In this document: piece by piece, positions 1-8,992 of the stretch
Layout of the letters: each line of letters starts with the position of its first letter
Numbering within the stretch: the stretch's first letter is position 1
NCBI GenBank assembly: GCA_036489775.1
Contig: DASXFC010000006.1
Coordinates: 1-64,000 of the forward strand
Length of the DNA: 64,000 bases
Source of the DNA: Bog-473 sp036489775
Lineage (GTDB): Bacteria > Actinomycetota > Acidimicrobiia > Acidimicrobiales > RAAP-2
Direction: 5' to 3'
Position numbers and translations under genes: made by a program
Notes under the pieces: generated by a model
What the model was told of the DNA's origin: nothing
What the model saw: the letters and a program-made list of their open reading frames with translations, nothing else
Database searches by the model: none

Positions 1-2846
1 TGCTCTCGCCGTCGCTCCAGCGTGCGGTCGACGACCTCCTCGAGCACCAGGCACAGGCCTTGGCGCGGATGCTCGAACGAGTCGAAGGCCCCGCCCTTGA
101 CCAGCGACTCCATCGTCCGCTTGTTGAGAACGACCGGGTCGACACGGGCGCAGAAGTCGAAGACGTCGACGAACGGCCCGGCGGCGTTGCGTTCGGCCAC
201 GATGCGCTCGACGAGGCTCTCGCCCACGTTGCGCACGGCGGCCAGGCCGAAGACGATCGACTTCCCGTCCTCCACGCTCCGGTCGGGCGCGAACTCGGCC
301 ACCGAGCGGTTCACGTCGGGCACCAGCACGTCGATGCCCATGGAGCGGCACTCGGCCAGATACACCGCCGTCTTGTCCTTGTTGTCCTTGACCGACGTGA
401 GCAACGCCGACATGTACTCCACCGGGTAGTGCGCCTTGAGCCAGGCGGTCTGGTAGGCGACGAGGCCGTAGCCGTAGGAGTGCGACTTGTTGAAGGCGTA
501 GTCGGCGAAGGGCTCGATGATGTCGAAGAGCTTTGTGCCGAGGTCCTCGCCGTAGCCCTCCCGCGCGCAGCCGGCGACGAACTTCTCGCGCTCGGCGGCG
601 ATCAGCGCCCGGATCTTCTTGCCGCATGCCTTGCGCAGGTTGTCCGCTTCCTCGAGCGAGTAGCCGGCGAACTTCTGCGCCACCCGCATCACGGATTCCT
701 GGTACAGCATGAGCCCGTAGGTGTCTTTGAGGATCGGCTCGATGTCCGCGTGCAGGTACGTGAGCTCCTTGCGCCCGTTCTTGAGTTCGGGGTAGTCGCG
801 GTGCATGTTGGCCGCCATCGGGCCCGGCCGGTAGAGGGCGACCAGCGCGGCCACGTCGTCGAAGCTCGTGGGAGCGAGCGCGCGCAGGGTCTGACGCATG
901 GCGCCGCCTTCGAGCTGGAAGACGCCGATGGACTCGGCCCGCCGCAGCATCTCGAGCGTCGGCTCGTCGGCCAGATCGACGTTGTCGATGTCGGCCCGCT
1001 CCCCCGTCGCCGCCTCGATGAGGTCGAGGGCCCGCTCGATCACCGAGAGGTTGCGCAGCCCGAGGAAGTCCATCTTCAGCAGGCCGAGCTCCTCGACCCC
1101 GTGCATCTCGTACTGCGTGACGATGGGCGCGGACTCGGGGTTTCCGCCGGCATCGGGCTTGCGCTGGATGGGCAGGTACTCGGTCAGGGGGTCGCGCGAG
1201 ATGACGACCGCCGCGGCATGGATGCCGTCCTGGCGCCGCAGGCCTTCGAGGCCCATGGCAACGTCGATGACCTCCTTGGCCTCGGGATCCGTCTCGTGCA
1301 TGGCCCGCAGCTCGCCGGCCGAGGCGAAGCCGTCCTCGTGCCCCTCGATCTTGGTGAGGCAGGCGCGCAGCGGCGTGTCGCGGCCCATGATCAGTGGCGG
1401 CATCGCCTTGGCGATCTTGTCGCCCACGATGTAGGGCTTGCCCAGCACCCGGGCCGCATCGCGCACGGCCGCCCGAGCCTTGATCGTCGAGAACGTGACG
1501 ACCTGTGCCACCTTGTCGCTGCCGTAGCGCTGCGCCGCGTACTTCATGACGTCGCCCCGGTAACGCTCGTCGAAGTCCATGTCGATATCGGGCATCTGCC
1601 GCCGGCCCGGGTTGAGGAACCGCTCGAAGAGGAGGTCGTAGCGGATGGGGTCGATGTCCACGATCTTGAGGCAGTAGGCCACACAGCAGCCGGCGGCCGA
1701 GCCGCGGCCGGGGCCGACCCGGATGTTGCTGTCCCGGGCGTAACGGATCAGGTCCCACACCACCAGGAAGTAGGCGGCGAAGCCCATGCTGCCGATGACG
1801 CCGAGCTCATATTCCAACCGATCCACCACGGCGGAGAGAACCGGTGCTCCGTATCTCTCCTTGGCGCCTTCCATGCAGAGGTCGCGCAGGTAGGCCAGCG
1901 CCCGCTCCTCGTAGGTTTCGCCCTTGAAGTGGTCCGGGACCGGGAACTCGGGCAGTTTCGGCTTGCCCAGCTCGATCTGCACATCGGCCCGCTCGGCGAT
2001 GAGCAAGGTGTTGTCGCAGGCTTCGGGCAGGTCCGAGAAGAGGTCGCGCATCTCGGACGCCGACTTGAGGTAGTGCTCGGTGCCATCGAACTTGAAACGG
2101 TTGGTGTCGCTCAACAGGGCACCGGTCTGCACGCAGAGCAAGGCGTCATGGGCCACCGCGTCGTCGCGGTGGGTGTAATGGCTGTCGTTGGTGGCCAGCA
2201 GCGGCGCCCCCAGGTTCCGGGCGATCTCGATCAGCTTGGGGTTGGTCCGGTTCTGCTCGGCCAGGCCGTGGTCCTGTAGTTCGACAAAGAGGTTGTCCTT
2301 CCCGAAGATGTCCTGCAGCCGGGCCGCCCGCTTGAGCGCCTCCTCCTCGTTGCCGGCCAGCAGAGCCTGCAGGACGACGCCGCCCAGGCAGCCGGTGGTG
2401 GCGATGAGGCCGTCGTGGAATTGCTCGAGGAGTTCCCAGTCCAGACGGGGCTTGTAGTAGTAGCCCTCGAGGTAGGCGGCCGAGGACAGCTTCATCAGGT
2501 TCTTGTAGCCAGCCAGATTCTCGGCCAGCAGCGTCAGGTGGTAGTAGAGCTTCTGGCCTCCTTCGACGTCACCACCGGTGTCGTCGAGCTTCCCCCGTCG
2601 GACCGGGCGCTCGTGGCGGGACTCCCCGGCCATGTAGGCCTCGGTCCCGATGACCGGGGTGATGCCGGCGTCCCGGCAGGCCTTGTAGAAGTCCAGGACC
2701 CCGTACATGTTGCCGTGGTCGGTGATGCCCAATGCGGGCTGGCCGTCCTCGGACGCGGCTTTCACCAGGTCCTTGACCCGAGCCGCCCCATCGAGCATCG
2801 AGAACTCGGTGTGGGTGTGCAGATGCGTAAACGACCGCCCCGACAC
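1..2846 (-). CDS. dnaE: DNA polymerase III alpha subunit, N-terminal part (partial at window edge)
   Basis: This is the replicative DNA polymerase catalytic subunit. About 948 codons are visible and the 3' end lies left of the window; the family usually has about 1,150-1,200 residues. The start is GTG, preceded by AAAGGAGGG, and gives MSGRSFTHLHTHTEFSMLDG, the typical opening of the PHP domain. The catalytic aspartates of the palm are seen in PDIDMDF near residue 417 and in KMDFLG near residue 590. The G-rich loop GPGRGSAAG that precedes the first aspartates is present. The gene is transcribed leftward and stands apart from the RDD gene to its right. I see no frameshift or unusual composition in the visible part. 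Confidence 0.97.
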   Translation of the reverse strand, partial: MSGRSFTHLHTHTEFSMLDGAARVKDLVKAASEDGQPALGITDHGNMYGVLDFYKACRDAGITPVIGTEAYMAGESRHERPVRRGKLDDTGGDVEGGQKLYYHLTLLAENLAGYKNLMKLSSAAYLEGYYYKPRLDWELLEQFHDGLIATTGCLGGVVLQALLAGNEEEALKRAARLQDIFGKDNLFVELQDHGLAEQNRTNPKLIEIARNLGAPLLATNDSHYTHRDDAVAHDALLCVQTGALLSDTNRFKFDGTEHYLKSASEMRDLFSDLPEACDNTLLIAERADVQIELGKPKLPEFPVPDHFKGETYEERALAYLRDLCMEGAKERYGAPVLSAVVDRLEYELGVIGSMGFAAYFLVVWDLIRYARDSNIRVGPGRGSAAGCCVAYCLKIVDIDPIRYDLLFERFLNPGRRQMPDIDMDFDERYRGDVMKYAAQRYGSDKVAQVVTFSTIKARAAVRDAARVLGKPYIVGDKIAKAMPPLIMGRDTPLRACLTKIEGHEDGFASAGELRAMHETDPEAKEVIDVAMGLEGLRRQDGIHAAAVVISRDPLTEYLPIQRKPDAGGNPESAPIVTQYEMHGVEELGLLKMDFLGLRNLSVIERALDLIEAATGERADIDNVDLADEPTLEMLRRAESIGVFQLEGGAMRQTLRALAPTSFDDVAALVALYRPGPMAANMHRDYPELKNGRKELTYLHADIEPILKDTYGLMLYQESVMRVAQKFAGYSLEEADNLRKACGKKIRALIAAEREKFVAGCAREGYGEDLGTKLFDIIEPFADYAFNKSHSYGYGLVAYQTAWLKAHYPVEYMSALLTSVKDNKDKTAVYLAECRSMGIDVLVPDVNRSVAEFAPDRSVEDGKSIVFGLAAVRNVGESLVERIVAERNAAGPFVDVFDFCARVDPVVLNKRTMESLVKGGAFDSFEHPRQGLCLVLEEVVDRTLERRRE

Positions 2847-2970
2847 CGGCCCTCCTTTCGACGACTTCTGGCTCTACATCCGGCCGCCGGCACCAGGGCC
2901 GGGGACCGAACTACACGTATGTGATTCTCCTGGACTGCCGACTGTACCGCCCCGGAAAGGGCGCGGTTGA

Positions 2971-3720
2971 CTACGGCCTGGTGCGGATGACGACCGTGCC
3001 CACGACCTTGTCGTGGAGGGTCTGGCGCTTGCTGTCCCACAGCGGCCAGAGGACGTCGAGCAGCGTCACGATAAGGCCGAGAATGGCGATGAGCAGGGTC
3101 AGGAGTCCGGGAATCTGACCGACGATGGCCCGCCCGAGCGCCTTTGGATACCCCAGCGGTCCGCCCCCCCTGTCGTTCACCGCGCGCAGCCCGACCGCCC
3201 GCATGCCGACCGTGGCGCCTCCGGGCCCCCCGATCAGGATGGTGGCGTAGGAGAGAAAGGCGAGCGAGCTGATCAACAGGGACAGCCCACTGAACTCACG
3301 GCCGCGGTGGCCTCGAGCCGCCATCATCCGAAATTGCAAGGTGTGGGTCGAGTGGAAGATGAGTCCCAGCACGATGGCCACCACGACGAAGATGACCCCG
3401 TCGATCAGCGCGCCGCCGACCCGGAGGCCCCAACTGGCGTAGGGCTGTGTCCCTGGTTGGTCCCACTGCGTCGCCGAGGGAGGCGGAAAGGCGCCCGGAT
3501 TGGACGCAGACGAGCCCGGCGGCGGATAACTCGGCAAACCGCCTGGCGGTGCGGGAGGCGGCGGCGGTGCGTTGCCCGGGAACGACGGTGGCGGGGGTGG
3601 TGCCGATGGTGGTCCCGAAGGAGGTGGTGCGTTGCCCGGGAACGACGGCGGCGGGGGTGGTGCCGATGGTGGAGTCCCCGCAGGGTCAGCGCTGCCGGTT
3701 TCCGTTACGTCATCGGACAT
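2971..3720 (-). CDS. RDD family membrane protein with proline-rich N-terminus
   Basis: A 249-residue protein. The first ~95 residues are disordered and proline-rich (repeated PPPPPSFPGN units), followed by an RDD domain with three predicted membrane segments. The family's signature residues are visible: Arg and Asp around LRVGGALIDG in the first segment and the Asp in WDSKRQTLHDKV near the C-terminus. The RDD family is linked to transport in some bacteria, but the substrate here cannot be told. I chose the ATG at 3720 (MSDDVTE) over one 33 bases upstream because GAGGTGACC sits just before it. The gene is leftward, 124 bases from the dnaE start. Confidence 0.85.
   Translation of the reverse strand: MSDDVTETGSADPAGTPPSAPPPPPSFPGNAPPPSGPPSAPPPPPSFPGNAPPPPPAPPGGLPSYPPPGSSASNPGAFPPPSATQWDQPGTQPYASWGLRVGGALIDGVIFVVVAIVLGLIFHSTHTLQFRMMAARGHRGREFSGLSLLISSLAFLSYATILIGGPGGATVGMRAVGLRAVNDRGGGPLGYPKALGRAIVGQIPGLLTLLIAILGLIVTLLDVLWPLWDSKRQTLHDKVVGTVVIRTRP
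3566..3672. repeat. Near-perfect 60-bp-period tandem duplication inside the RDD gene
   Basis: A 47-base stretch starting at 3566 recurs exactly 60 bases later at 3626 with a single mismatch (3589 T versus 3649 C). It encodes two copies of a Pro-rich unit containing SFPGNAPPP. The period is a multiple of three, so the frame is kept. It looks like a recent in-frame duplication in a disordered tail. Confidence 0.9.
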
Positions 3721-3919
3721 GGTCACCTCTTCTGTGACGTCGCACTCCGTCACTGCTGCGCTCGTCGCTTGTCGTCGCCGGTCGATCCCCGCCGGGCGGA
3801 CGGCCTCGCCAGCATCCTGACAGACCGCCGCGGCCGATACGGGTATGGACCACCAGCAGGGAGAAGGCCACGACCCCTCCTGGAAACCTCGGAGAGATCC
3901 CTCAGGGAGAACGGTCCGG

Positions 3920-4426
3920 CTACAGATACGTGCCGGGCCGGGCGGTCTCCCCGCCTTGGGGCAAGGAGCGCTGGCGCATCTCTTCGAGCTGGGCTCGTGC
4001 CGCCAGCTGTTGCGACATCAACGTGGCCTGGATCCCGTGGAACAGGCCTTCGAGCCAGCCCACCAACTGCGCTTGGGCTATCCGAAGCTCCGACTCGCTC
4101 GGCGCCTTCTCGTCGAAGGGCAGGGTGAGGCGATTCAGTTCAGCCACCAGGTCGGGTGAGAGTCCTTCGGACAGATCCCGAATGGACTGCTCGTGGATCT
4201 CGCGCAAGCGGACTCGGCTCTTCTCGTCCAGCGGGGCCTGGCGCACCTCGTCGAGCAGGGTCTTGACCATGGAGCCGATCCTCATGACCTTGCCGGGCTC
4301 GGATACCGACTCGGTTGCCGCCACCTCGGTTCCCTCGGTCTCGCCCACCGTGGCCGCCGCGGCGCCGGCCTGGAGGATCTCGTCCGGTGCAATGGCCTCG
4401 GAAGTCATTTCGCCCTCTGTTGTCAT
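3920..4426 (-). CDS. bpa: Bacterial proteasome activator (Bpa/PafE family)
   Basis: This 168-residue protein matches the Bpa/PafE family (DUF2587), ring-forming ATP-independent activators that open the gate of the actinobacterial 20S proteasome. The family core is plain: GKVMRIGSMVKTLLDEVR, AAPLDE-like QAPLDEKSR, and LRIAQAQLVGWLEGLFHGIQ followed by AARAQLEEMRQ. The protein ends in RPGTYL, corresponding to the C-terminal GQYL motif that docks into the proteasome alpha ring, with Thr for Gln. The N-terminal ~45 residues are acidic and low in conservation. I chose the ATG at 4426 because GGAGG lies five bases upstream; an ATG 12 bases further up is less well placed. No proteasome subunit or Pup gene is in this window. 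Confidence 0.93.
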   Translation of the reverse strand: MTTEGEMTSEAIAPDEILQAGAAAATVGETEGTEVAATESVSEPGKVMRIGSMVKTLLDEVRQAPLDEKSRVRLREIHEQSIRDLSEGLSPDLVAELNRLTLPFDEKAPSESELRIAQAQLVGWLEGLFHGIQATLMSQQLAARAQLEEMRQRSLPQGGETARPGTYL

Positions 4427-4562
4427 GTCACCCTCCATCAGTCCTGTACCCAAAGTTGTCTTTCGGAGTCTGTTGTCCAGCCGGAGTCTCGTCGGCTCGA
4501 GGTGCCGTCCGCTCAACGACCCGTCGGCTCAATCCGATCGACGGATCTGGTTCGCCCCGTCG

Positions 4563-5714
4563 CTATTCGGCTGGCCAGCTCAGCAGTGGAATCAACATCT
4601 CTTCTGGCGTCAACGAGCCGTGCCGGGCGGCCAGACGAAGCTCACCGGTGTCCGCTGGATCCATGAAGGCCGTCGGCTCGAAGGGGACCAGCACGATGTC
4701 ACCCAGGCGCGAGGCCACCTGCTTGGACGGCGCGGGACCCAGCCAGCCTTCGTCGATCACCTGCTCCCGGGTGCGGACCCAGGCGATGTCGGAGTAGGTC
4801 TGCGTGGCGGCCGCCACCACGTCGCGGATGGCGCCTTCGCGGACGTGCAACCAACGGAACCGTCCCTCGCCGCTGAGCAGCGTGACCGATTCCATGATCT
4901 CGCCTTCGAGCACCTCCACCGCTCCGCCCACATGCACCTGGCCGTGGTCGGCCGTCACCACCAGGACGGCGCCCGGCGGCAACACCGAACGGACATCTCC
5001 GACCAGGCGATCGACCGCGCGCAGCTCGTCGTCGTAGTAGTCGTCGAGGCCGTGGGCATGGGCCACCTTGTCGATGCCTTCGTAGTAGGCGTAGACGAAG
5101 GGTGCCCCCTGGCCCAGTGCAGTGCGCACGCCGCTGATCAGACCGGCCGGCGTGTACCAGCGCGACAGTGCGACCTCTCCGAGGTGCGCAGCCGTGAAAC
5201 CGGTCGGCCCGTAGTCGTAGCGGGTCACCACCGAAACCGGTTGGGTGGCACCCGGGAAGGTCGGGCACTGCTGGAACTCCTGGGCCGGCAACTTCATGCG
5301 GGCGTCCCGGCCGTTCAGGGTCCACGACAGCACGTTCATGATCTCGCCGTCGACCGCAATGCGGTAACCGATGATCCCGTGCTTGGCCGGTGGGCAGCCG
5401 GTGGCCAGTGAGGTCAAGGCGCATGCCGTCGTACTGGGCGCCACCGAGCGGATGGTGCCGCCCAGCCCGCTCGAGAGCACTGGGGCCAGTGGCGCACGGG
5501 CCTCGAGCTGGCGGGCCCCCAGGCCGTCCAGTACCAACAGGACGATCTGGGCAGCATCGATGACCGGGGTCGGGATCCAAGCTGGGAGGGCCCCGGTGCT
5601 GGAGGCAGCGCCCGAGACCTGCTGGAGGAGGGCCGGGACCACCCCGGTCAGGCAGGGGCCGCCGAAGTCGGGCAAAAGTGGTTCAGGCGCGGTGCCGGCG
5701 GCGACATCAGTCAC
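4563..5714 (-). CDS. Alkaline phosphatase superfamily phosphodiesterase/pyrophosphatase
   Basis: A 383-residue type I phosphodiesterase/nucleotide pyrophosphatase-like protein. Metal ligands and the nucleophile region follow family order: LLVLDGLGARQL (first Asp), the APSTTACALTSLATG segment with the nucleophilic Thr, YYEGIDKVAHAHG and TADHGQVHVGG. There is no clear signal peptide, so a cytoplasmic location is likely. The substrate cannot be deduced. The gene is leftward, upstream of bpa by about 135 bases, and divergent from the Rrf2 regulator. Confidence 0.88.
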   Translation of the reverse strand: MTDVAAGTAPEPLLPDFGGPCLTGVVPALLQQVSGAASSTGALPAWIPTPVIDAAQIVLLVLDGLGARQLEARAPLAPVLSSGLGGTIRSVAPSTTACALTSLATGCPPAKHGIIGYRIAVDGEIMNVLSWTLNGRDARMKLPAQEFQQCPTFPGATQPVSVVTRYDYGPTGFTAAHLGEVALSRWYTPAGLISGVRTALGQGAPFVYAYYEGIDKVAHAHGLDDYYDDELRAVDRLVGDVRSVLPPGAVLVVTADHGQVHVGGAVEVLEGEIMESVTLLSGEGRFRWLHVREGAIRDVVAAATQTYSDIAWVRTREQVIDEGWLGPAPSKQVASRLGDIVLVPFEPTAFMDPADTGELRLAARHGSLTPEEMLIPLLSWPAE

Positions 5715-5815
5715 GGCGCCCTACCCTACGACGCCCACACGAGAAGCAACATCTCGGCGCCGAAGAGGCCCCGGACCCACCGTGGAGTGCCTAGGCCCCG
5801 GTAGGATCGTGGTTT

Positions 5816-6256
5816 GTGAGGGTGTCGACACGCGGTGACTACGCCAGCCGGGCGTTGCTGTCCTTGGCACTGCACGGCGCCGAGACCCCGACGTCGGTGC
5901 GGGACATCGCCGAGCGCACCGCCCTGCCGCAGCCCTATCTCGAGCAGATCCTCCTTGCCCTCAAGGGAGCCGGACTGGTCCGCTCCAAGCGAGGAGTCGG
6001 TGGGGGCTACGTGCTGGCCCGGCCCCCCGAAGAGATCACTCTGGCCCAGATCGTGTCCGCCGTGGACGGACCCATCGCAGCCGGTGACTTCGGAGAGCCC
6101 CACGAAAACGGGGCCTGTGACCACGAAGGGCAGTGCATCCTGCTCGCCGTCTGGGCCGACGTCGGTGAGGTCATCCGCCTGCACCTGCAGTCCTACACGC
6201 TGGCCGACATGGTGGTGCGGGCCCGGGGCACTGCGGTATCCGCCGTCGGCGTCTGA
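5816..6256 (+). CDS. Rrf2 family transcriptional regulator
   Basis: A 146-residue winged-helix regulator. The N-terminus MRVSTRGDYASRALLSLA and the helix-turn-helix segment TSVRDIAERTALPQPYLEQIL are typical of IscR/NsrR-type Rrf2 proteins, as is GLVRSKRGVGGGYVLARP in the wing. Only two cysteines (C101 and C107, in ACDHEGQC) occupy the loop where Fe-S sensing members usually have three, so Fe-S binding is possible but not assured. The start is GTG at 5816; a second GTG at 5822 would remove residues conserved in the family. It is divergent from the phosphodiesterase gene. Confidence 0.9.
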   Translation: MRVSTRGDYASRALLSLALHGAETPTSVRDIAERTALPQPYLEQILLALKGAGLVRSKRGVGGGYVLARPPEEITLAQIVSAVDGPIAAGDFGEPHENGACDHEGQCILLAVWADVGEVIRLHLQSYTLADMVVRARGTAVSAVGV

Positions 6257-6276
6257 AGTCAACTCCCGGCCGGAAT

Positions 6277-6873
6277 TCAATCCTCGTCCTGAGTCGGACT
6301 CTCGACCAGCTGGGTTCCGATATTCCAGCCCCGGATGATCGGGTACTCGTGCTCCCAGTCGAGCAGGCCCAGGCAGGCCGGATCGAGGGCGAATAGGCGG
6401 CCGGCGACCGGCGGGAGGCCGAGCCAACGGGCGGTCAATACCCGGAGAATGTGGCCGTGGGCCACGCAGAGGGTGTCGCCGTCGACCCGGCGGATCCGCT
6501 CGATGACCCGGTCGGCCCGGCGGCCGACATCGGCCGCCCGCTCGCCCTCGGGCACGCCGTCTGACCACAGATTCCAGTTCGGGTGCTCGGTGCCGATGTC
6601 GGCTGAGGTGCGGCCCTCGTAAGCGCCGTAGTCCCACTCCATCAGGTCAGGCTCGAGATCCCCGTCGAAACCGGCCAGCTTGGCCGTCTCGGTGGCCCGC
6701 AGGAGGGGGCTGACCAGCACCTGGGCGAAGGTCAGCCCGGCCAGCAGCCTGCCGACGGCCTCGGCCTGTTCCCGGCCGCTGTCCAGCAGGGGCATGTCGG
6801 TCCGCCCGGTGTGCTGACCGCTGATCGACCACTCCGTCGCGCCGTGGCGGAGCAGGATCGCGCGTGAGGGCAT
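6277..6873 (-). CDS. Histidine phosphatase (phosphoglycerate-mutase-like) family protein
   Basis: A 198-residue protein of the histidine phosphatase superfamily. It opens with LLRHGATEWS, the RHG motif carrying the phosphorylated histidine, followed by TGRTDMPLLDSGREQA. The second histidine region is VAHGHILRVL. The acid residue is likely in MEWDYGAYEGR. The substrate cannot be read from sequence. ATG at 6873 has GGTGA eight bases upstream and matches the usual start; an ATG at 6888 is also possible. It is convergent with the Rrf2 gene, separated by 20 bases. Confidence 0.9.
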   Translation of the reverse strand: MPSRAILLRHGATEWSISGQHTGRTDMPLLDSGREQAEAVGRLLAGLTFAQVLVSPLLRATETAKLAGFDGDLEPDLMEWDYGAYEGRTSADIGTEHPNWNLWSDGVPEGERAADVGRRADRVIERIRRVDGDTLCVAHGHILRVLTARWLGLPPVAGRLFALDPACLGLLDWEHEYPIIRGWNIGTQLVESPTQDED

Positions 6874-7182
6874 GGGGAAGGTCACCATGCCGCCGAGGCC
6901 CGGTGCAAACCCTGTGCTCGTTGAGCCCTGGGAACGCTTAGCGGGGTTTCAGTCTGGGTATGAGGGGATCCAACCGCCTGACCAGGGTGTGCGGGAGCCG
7001 GTGCGGTACTCACGGCGGACTCTCAACGGACACTTGGGTAACCCGGACACCCCGATGGAATGATCCATCTCAGACCGGTGTTGTACACGGCGGATTCTTC
7101 TTGGGAAATCTCCCAGGTAGCGGAATCCGTAGAGCGAACAGACGAAATAAGAGCTATCAGAGAGCATAAGGGTTGGTTTGGA
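6874..7182. other. Divergent intergenic region upstream of the sigma factor
   Basis: About 300 bases between the histidine phosphatase and the sigma factor hold no gene I can support. There is a small inverted repeat, TGGGA-AATC-TCCCA, around 7100. No promoter hexamers stand out convincingly. Confidence 0.5.
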
Positions 7183-8019
7183 ATGAAGAGCGCGGTGAGC
7201 ACGTCGGACACTCTCGGATTGATGTTGCGTGATCTTGATCAGTACCCCATGCCCGACCACGAGCAGCAGGTCGAGCTGGCCAAGCGCGTCGCCGCGGGCG
7301 ACGACGCCGCCCGCAAGCAGATGGTGGCGGCCAACCTTCGGCTGGTCGTGCACTGGGCCCGCCGCTACCAGGATCGTGGCGTGGACATGGCCGATCTGGT
7401 GCAGGAAGGCACTTTCGGCCTGATGCGCGCCGTGGACAAGTTCGACTGGGAGCGCGGTTTCCGCTTCTCCACCTATGCCACCTGGTGGATCCGCCAGGCG
7501 CTGCAGCGTGCCGTGCAGCAGCACGGGCGCACCATCCGCATCCCGCTCGAAGTGGGTGAGCAGATCCAGCGGCTGGAGCTGACCAAGTCAGAGCTGGCCA
7601 CCTCGCTGGGCCGTACGCCCACCGATGAGGAGCTGACCGAAGCCACCGGCATGAGCACCGAGCAGCGGCGCTCGCTCGAGGATGTGGCTCGGGTCACCGC
7701 CTCGCTGGATCAGCCGGCTGCCTCGGAATCGGCCACCACACTCGGTGAGCTGGTGGCACCCGACAATCAGGACTTCGTAGGCGACGTCGAGCAGACCATG
7801 GTCTTCGACCAGGTCCGTAACGCGGTCGAGAAGTTGCCCGGGCTGCAGCGAGACGTGCTGCGCCTGCGCTTCGGCTTCGACGGCGACTCCCCCGCCTCGT
7901 TGCAGTCCACGGCCGAGCGGCTGGGCATCGGCGTGCGCCGGGTCCGTCGGGCCGAGGAGGAGGCGCTGGCTGCGCTGTCCTCCAACGTCGACATCGTCGG
8001 CGTTCACCAAGCCGCCTAA
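7183..8019 (+). CDS. RNA polymerase sigma factor, sigma-70 family (group 2/3)
   Basis: A 278-residue sigma factor with regions 1.2, 2, 3 and 4 in order. Region 2 is very typical: LRLVVHWARRYQDRG, DLVQEGTFGLMRAVDKFDW, FRFSTYATWWIRQALQRA and RTIRIP. Region 4 (LPGLQRDVLRLRFG, then an HTH ending RRVRRAEEEALAAL) departs from the housekeeping consensus, where RERIRQIE is usual, so it is probably an alternative sigma factor rather than SigA. I chose ATG at 7183 (MKSAVSTSDT) because the upstream in-frame codons to 7060 do not resemble a sigma N-terminus. The gene points rightward and converges on rluD. Confidence 0.93.
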   Translation: MKSAVSTSDTLGLMLRDLDQYPMPDHEQQVELAKRVAAGDDAARKQMVAANLRLVVHWARRYQDRGVDMADLVQEGTFGLMRAVDKFDWERGFRFSTYATWWIRQALQRAVQQHGRTIRIPLEVGEQIQRLELTKSELATSLGRTPTDEELTEATGMSTEQRRSLEDVARVTASLDQPAASESATTLGELVAPDNQDFVGDVEQTMVFDQVRNAVEKLPGLQRDVLRLRFGFDGDSPASLQSTAERLGIGVRRVRRAEEEALAALSSNVDIVGVHQAA

Positions 8020-8044
8020 GTCCCGTCCGACCTCGCTGGCTCCC

Positions 8045-8992
8045 TCATCCCCCCTCGAGGTAGCCGGCCAGGTCGGCGGGCAGCGGTGACGAGAACTGCA
8101 GGCGCTCCCCCGACACCGGGTGGGTGAGGCTCAACTCGTAAGCGTGCAGGAAGAAGCGGCCGCGGCCTAGGCGCTTGTCCGGCGCGCCGTAGCGAGGGTC
8201 GCCGACCACCGGGTGGCCGATGGCCGCCATGTGGACGCGGATCTGATGGGTGCGCCCGCTCTGGAGCGCGAGCTCGAGCAAGGTGCGCGGTGGCGGGCCG
8301 GGGAAGTACTGCCGCATGGCGTAGCGGGTGATGGCTGGTTTGCCGCCGGCGGTGACGGCCATCTTGGTCGGCGTGCGCATGGAACGGCCGATGGGGGCGT
8401 CGATCTCACCCCTGGCATCGGCCATCTCGCCTTCGACCAAAGCGAGGTAGCGGCGCCCCATGCTGCGGTCGGCCAGCTGGGAGACCAGTGAGGTGTAGGC
8501 CTCGGGCGTGCGGGCGACAGCCAGGAGCCCCGAGGTGCCCTTGTCGAGGCGGTGCACGATGCCGGGGCGGTCGGGTGCGCAGAAGCCGGCGTCGACCAGT
8601 GCCGCGAGTTCGGGGAAGCGGGCCAGCAGGCCACCGACCAGCGTGCCTTCGTGATGGCCGGCGCCGGGGTGGACCACCAGGCCGGCGGGCTTGTCCACGA
8701 CGGCGATGTCGGCGTCCTCGTGGACCACGTCGAAGGCGATGTCCTCTTCGGCGGCCACGTGCTCGCTGGCCACCTCGGGCACGTCGATGCTGAGGGACGA
8801 GCCCTCTTTGAGAGTGATGCGGGCGATGGCGATGGGCTGGCCGTCGACCTTGACCCGGCCCTGCTCGAGGATGCGGGCGGCGGCCGCCCGGGACACGTCG
8901 GCCACCATGGCGACGGCACGGTCGACCCGGACCCCATCGAGGCTGGCGGGCACCTCGATGGTGAGTTCGTTCTCGGAATCGTCGTGGCTCAT
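8045..8992 (-). CDS. rluD: RluA/RluD family 23S rRNA pseudouridine synthase
   Basis: A 315-residue pseudouridine synthase with an N-terminal S4 RNA-binding domain (about residues 19-75) and a RluA catalytic domain. The catalytic Asp is D150 in HRLDKGTSG. RRYLALVEG and SGRTHQIRVHMAAIGHPVVGD follow as expected. By family it isomerises uridines in large-subunit rRNA; exact positions are unproven here. Its ATG overlaps the lspA stop as ATGA, a gene pair order common in bacteria. Confidence 0.94.
   Translation of the reverse strand: MSHDDSENELTIEVPASLDGVRVDRAVAMVADVSRAAAARILEQGRVKVDGQPIAIARITLKEGSSLSIDVPEVASEHVAAEEDIAFDVVHEDADIAVVDKPAGLVVHPGAGHHEGTLVGGLLARFPELAALVDAGFCAPDRPGIVHRLDKGTSGLLAVARTPEAYTSLVSQLADRSMGRRYLALVEGEMADARGEIDAPIGRSMRTPTKMAVTAGGKPAITRYAMRQYFPGPPPRTLLELALQSGRTHQIRVHMAAIGHPVVGDPRYGAPDKRLGRGRFFLHAYELSLTHPVSGERLQFSSPLPADLAGYLEGG

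Noticed and set aside
60..2279. Long open frame on the + strand (over 700 codons)
   Set aside because: It is antisense to dnaE, whose conserved motifs are certain; the frame is a by-product of GC-rich third codon positions.
7095..7115. TGGGA-AATC-TCCCA inverted repeat upstream of the sigma factor
   Set aside because: Arms of five bases are expected by chance in GC-rich DNA and no promoter hexamers align with it.
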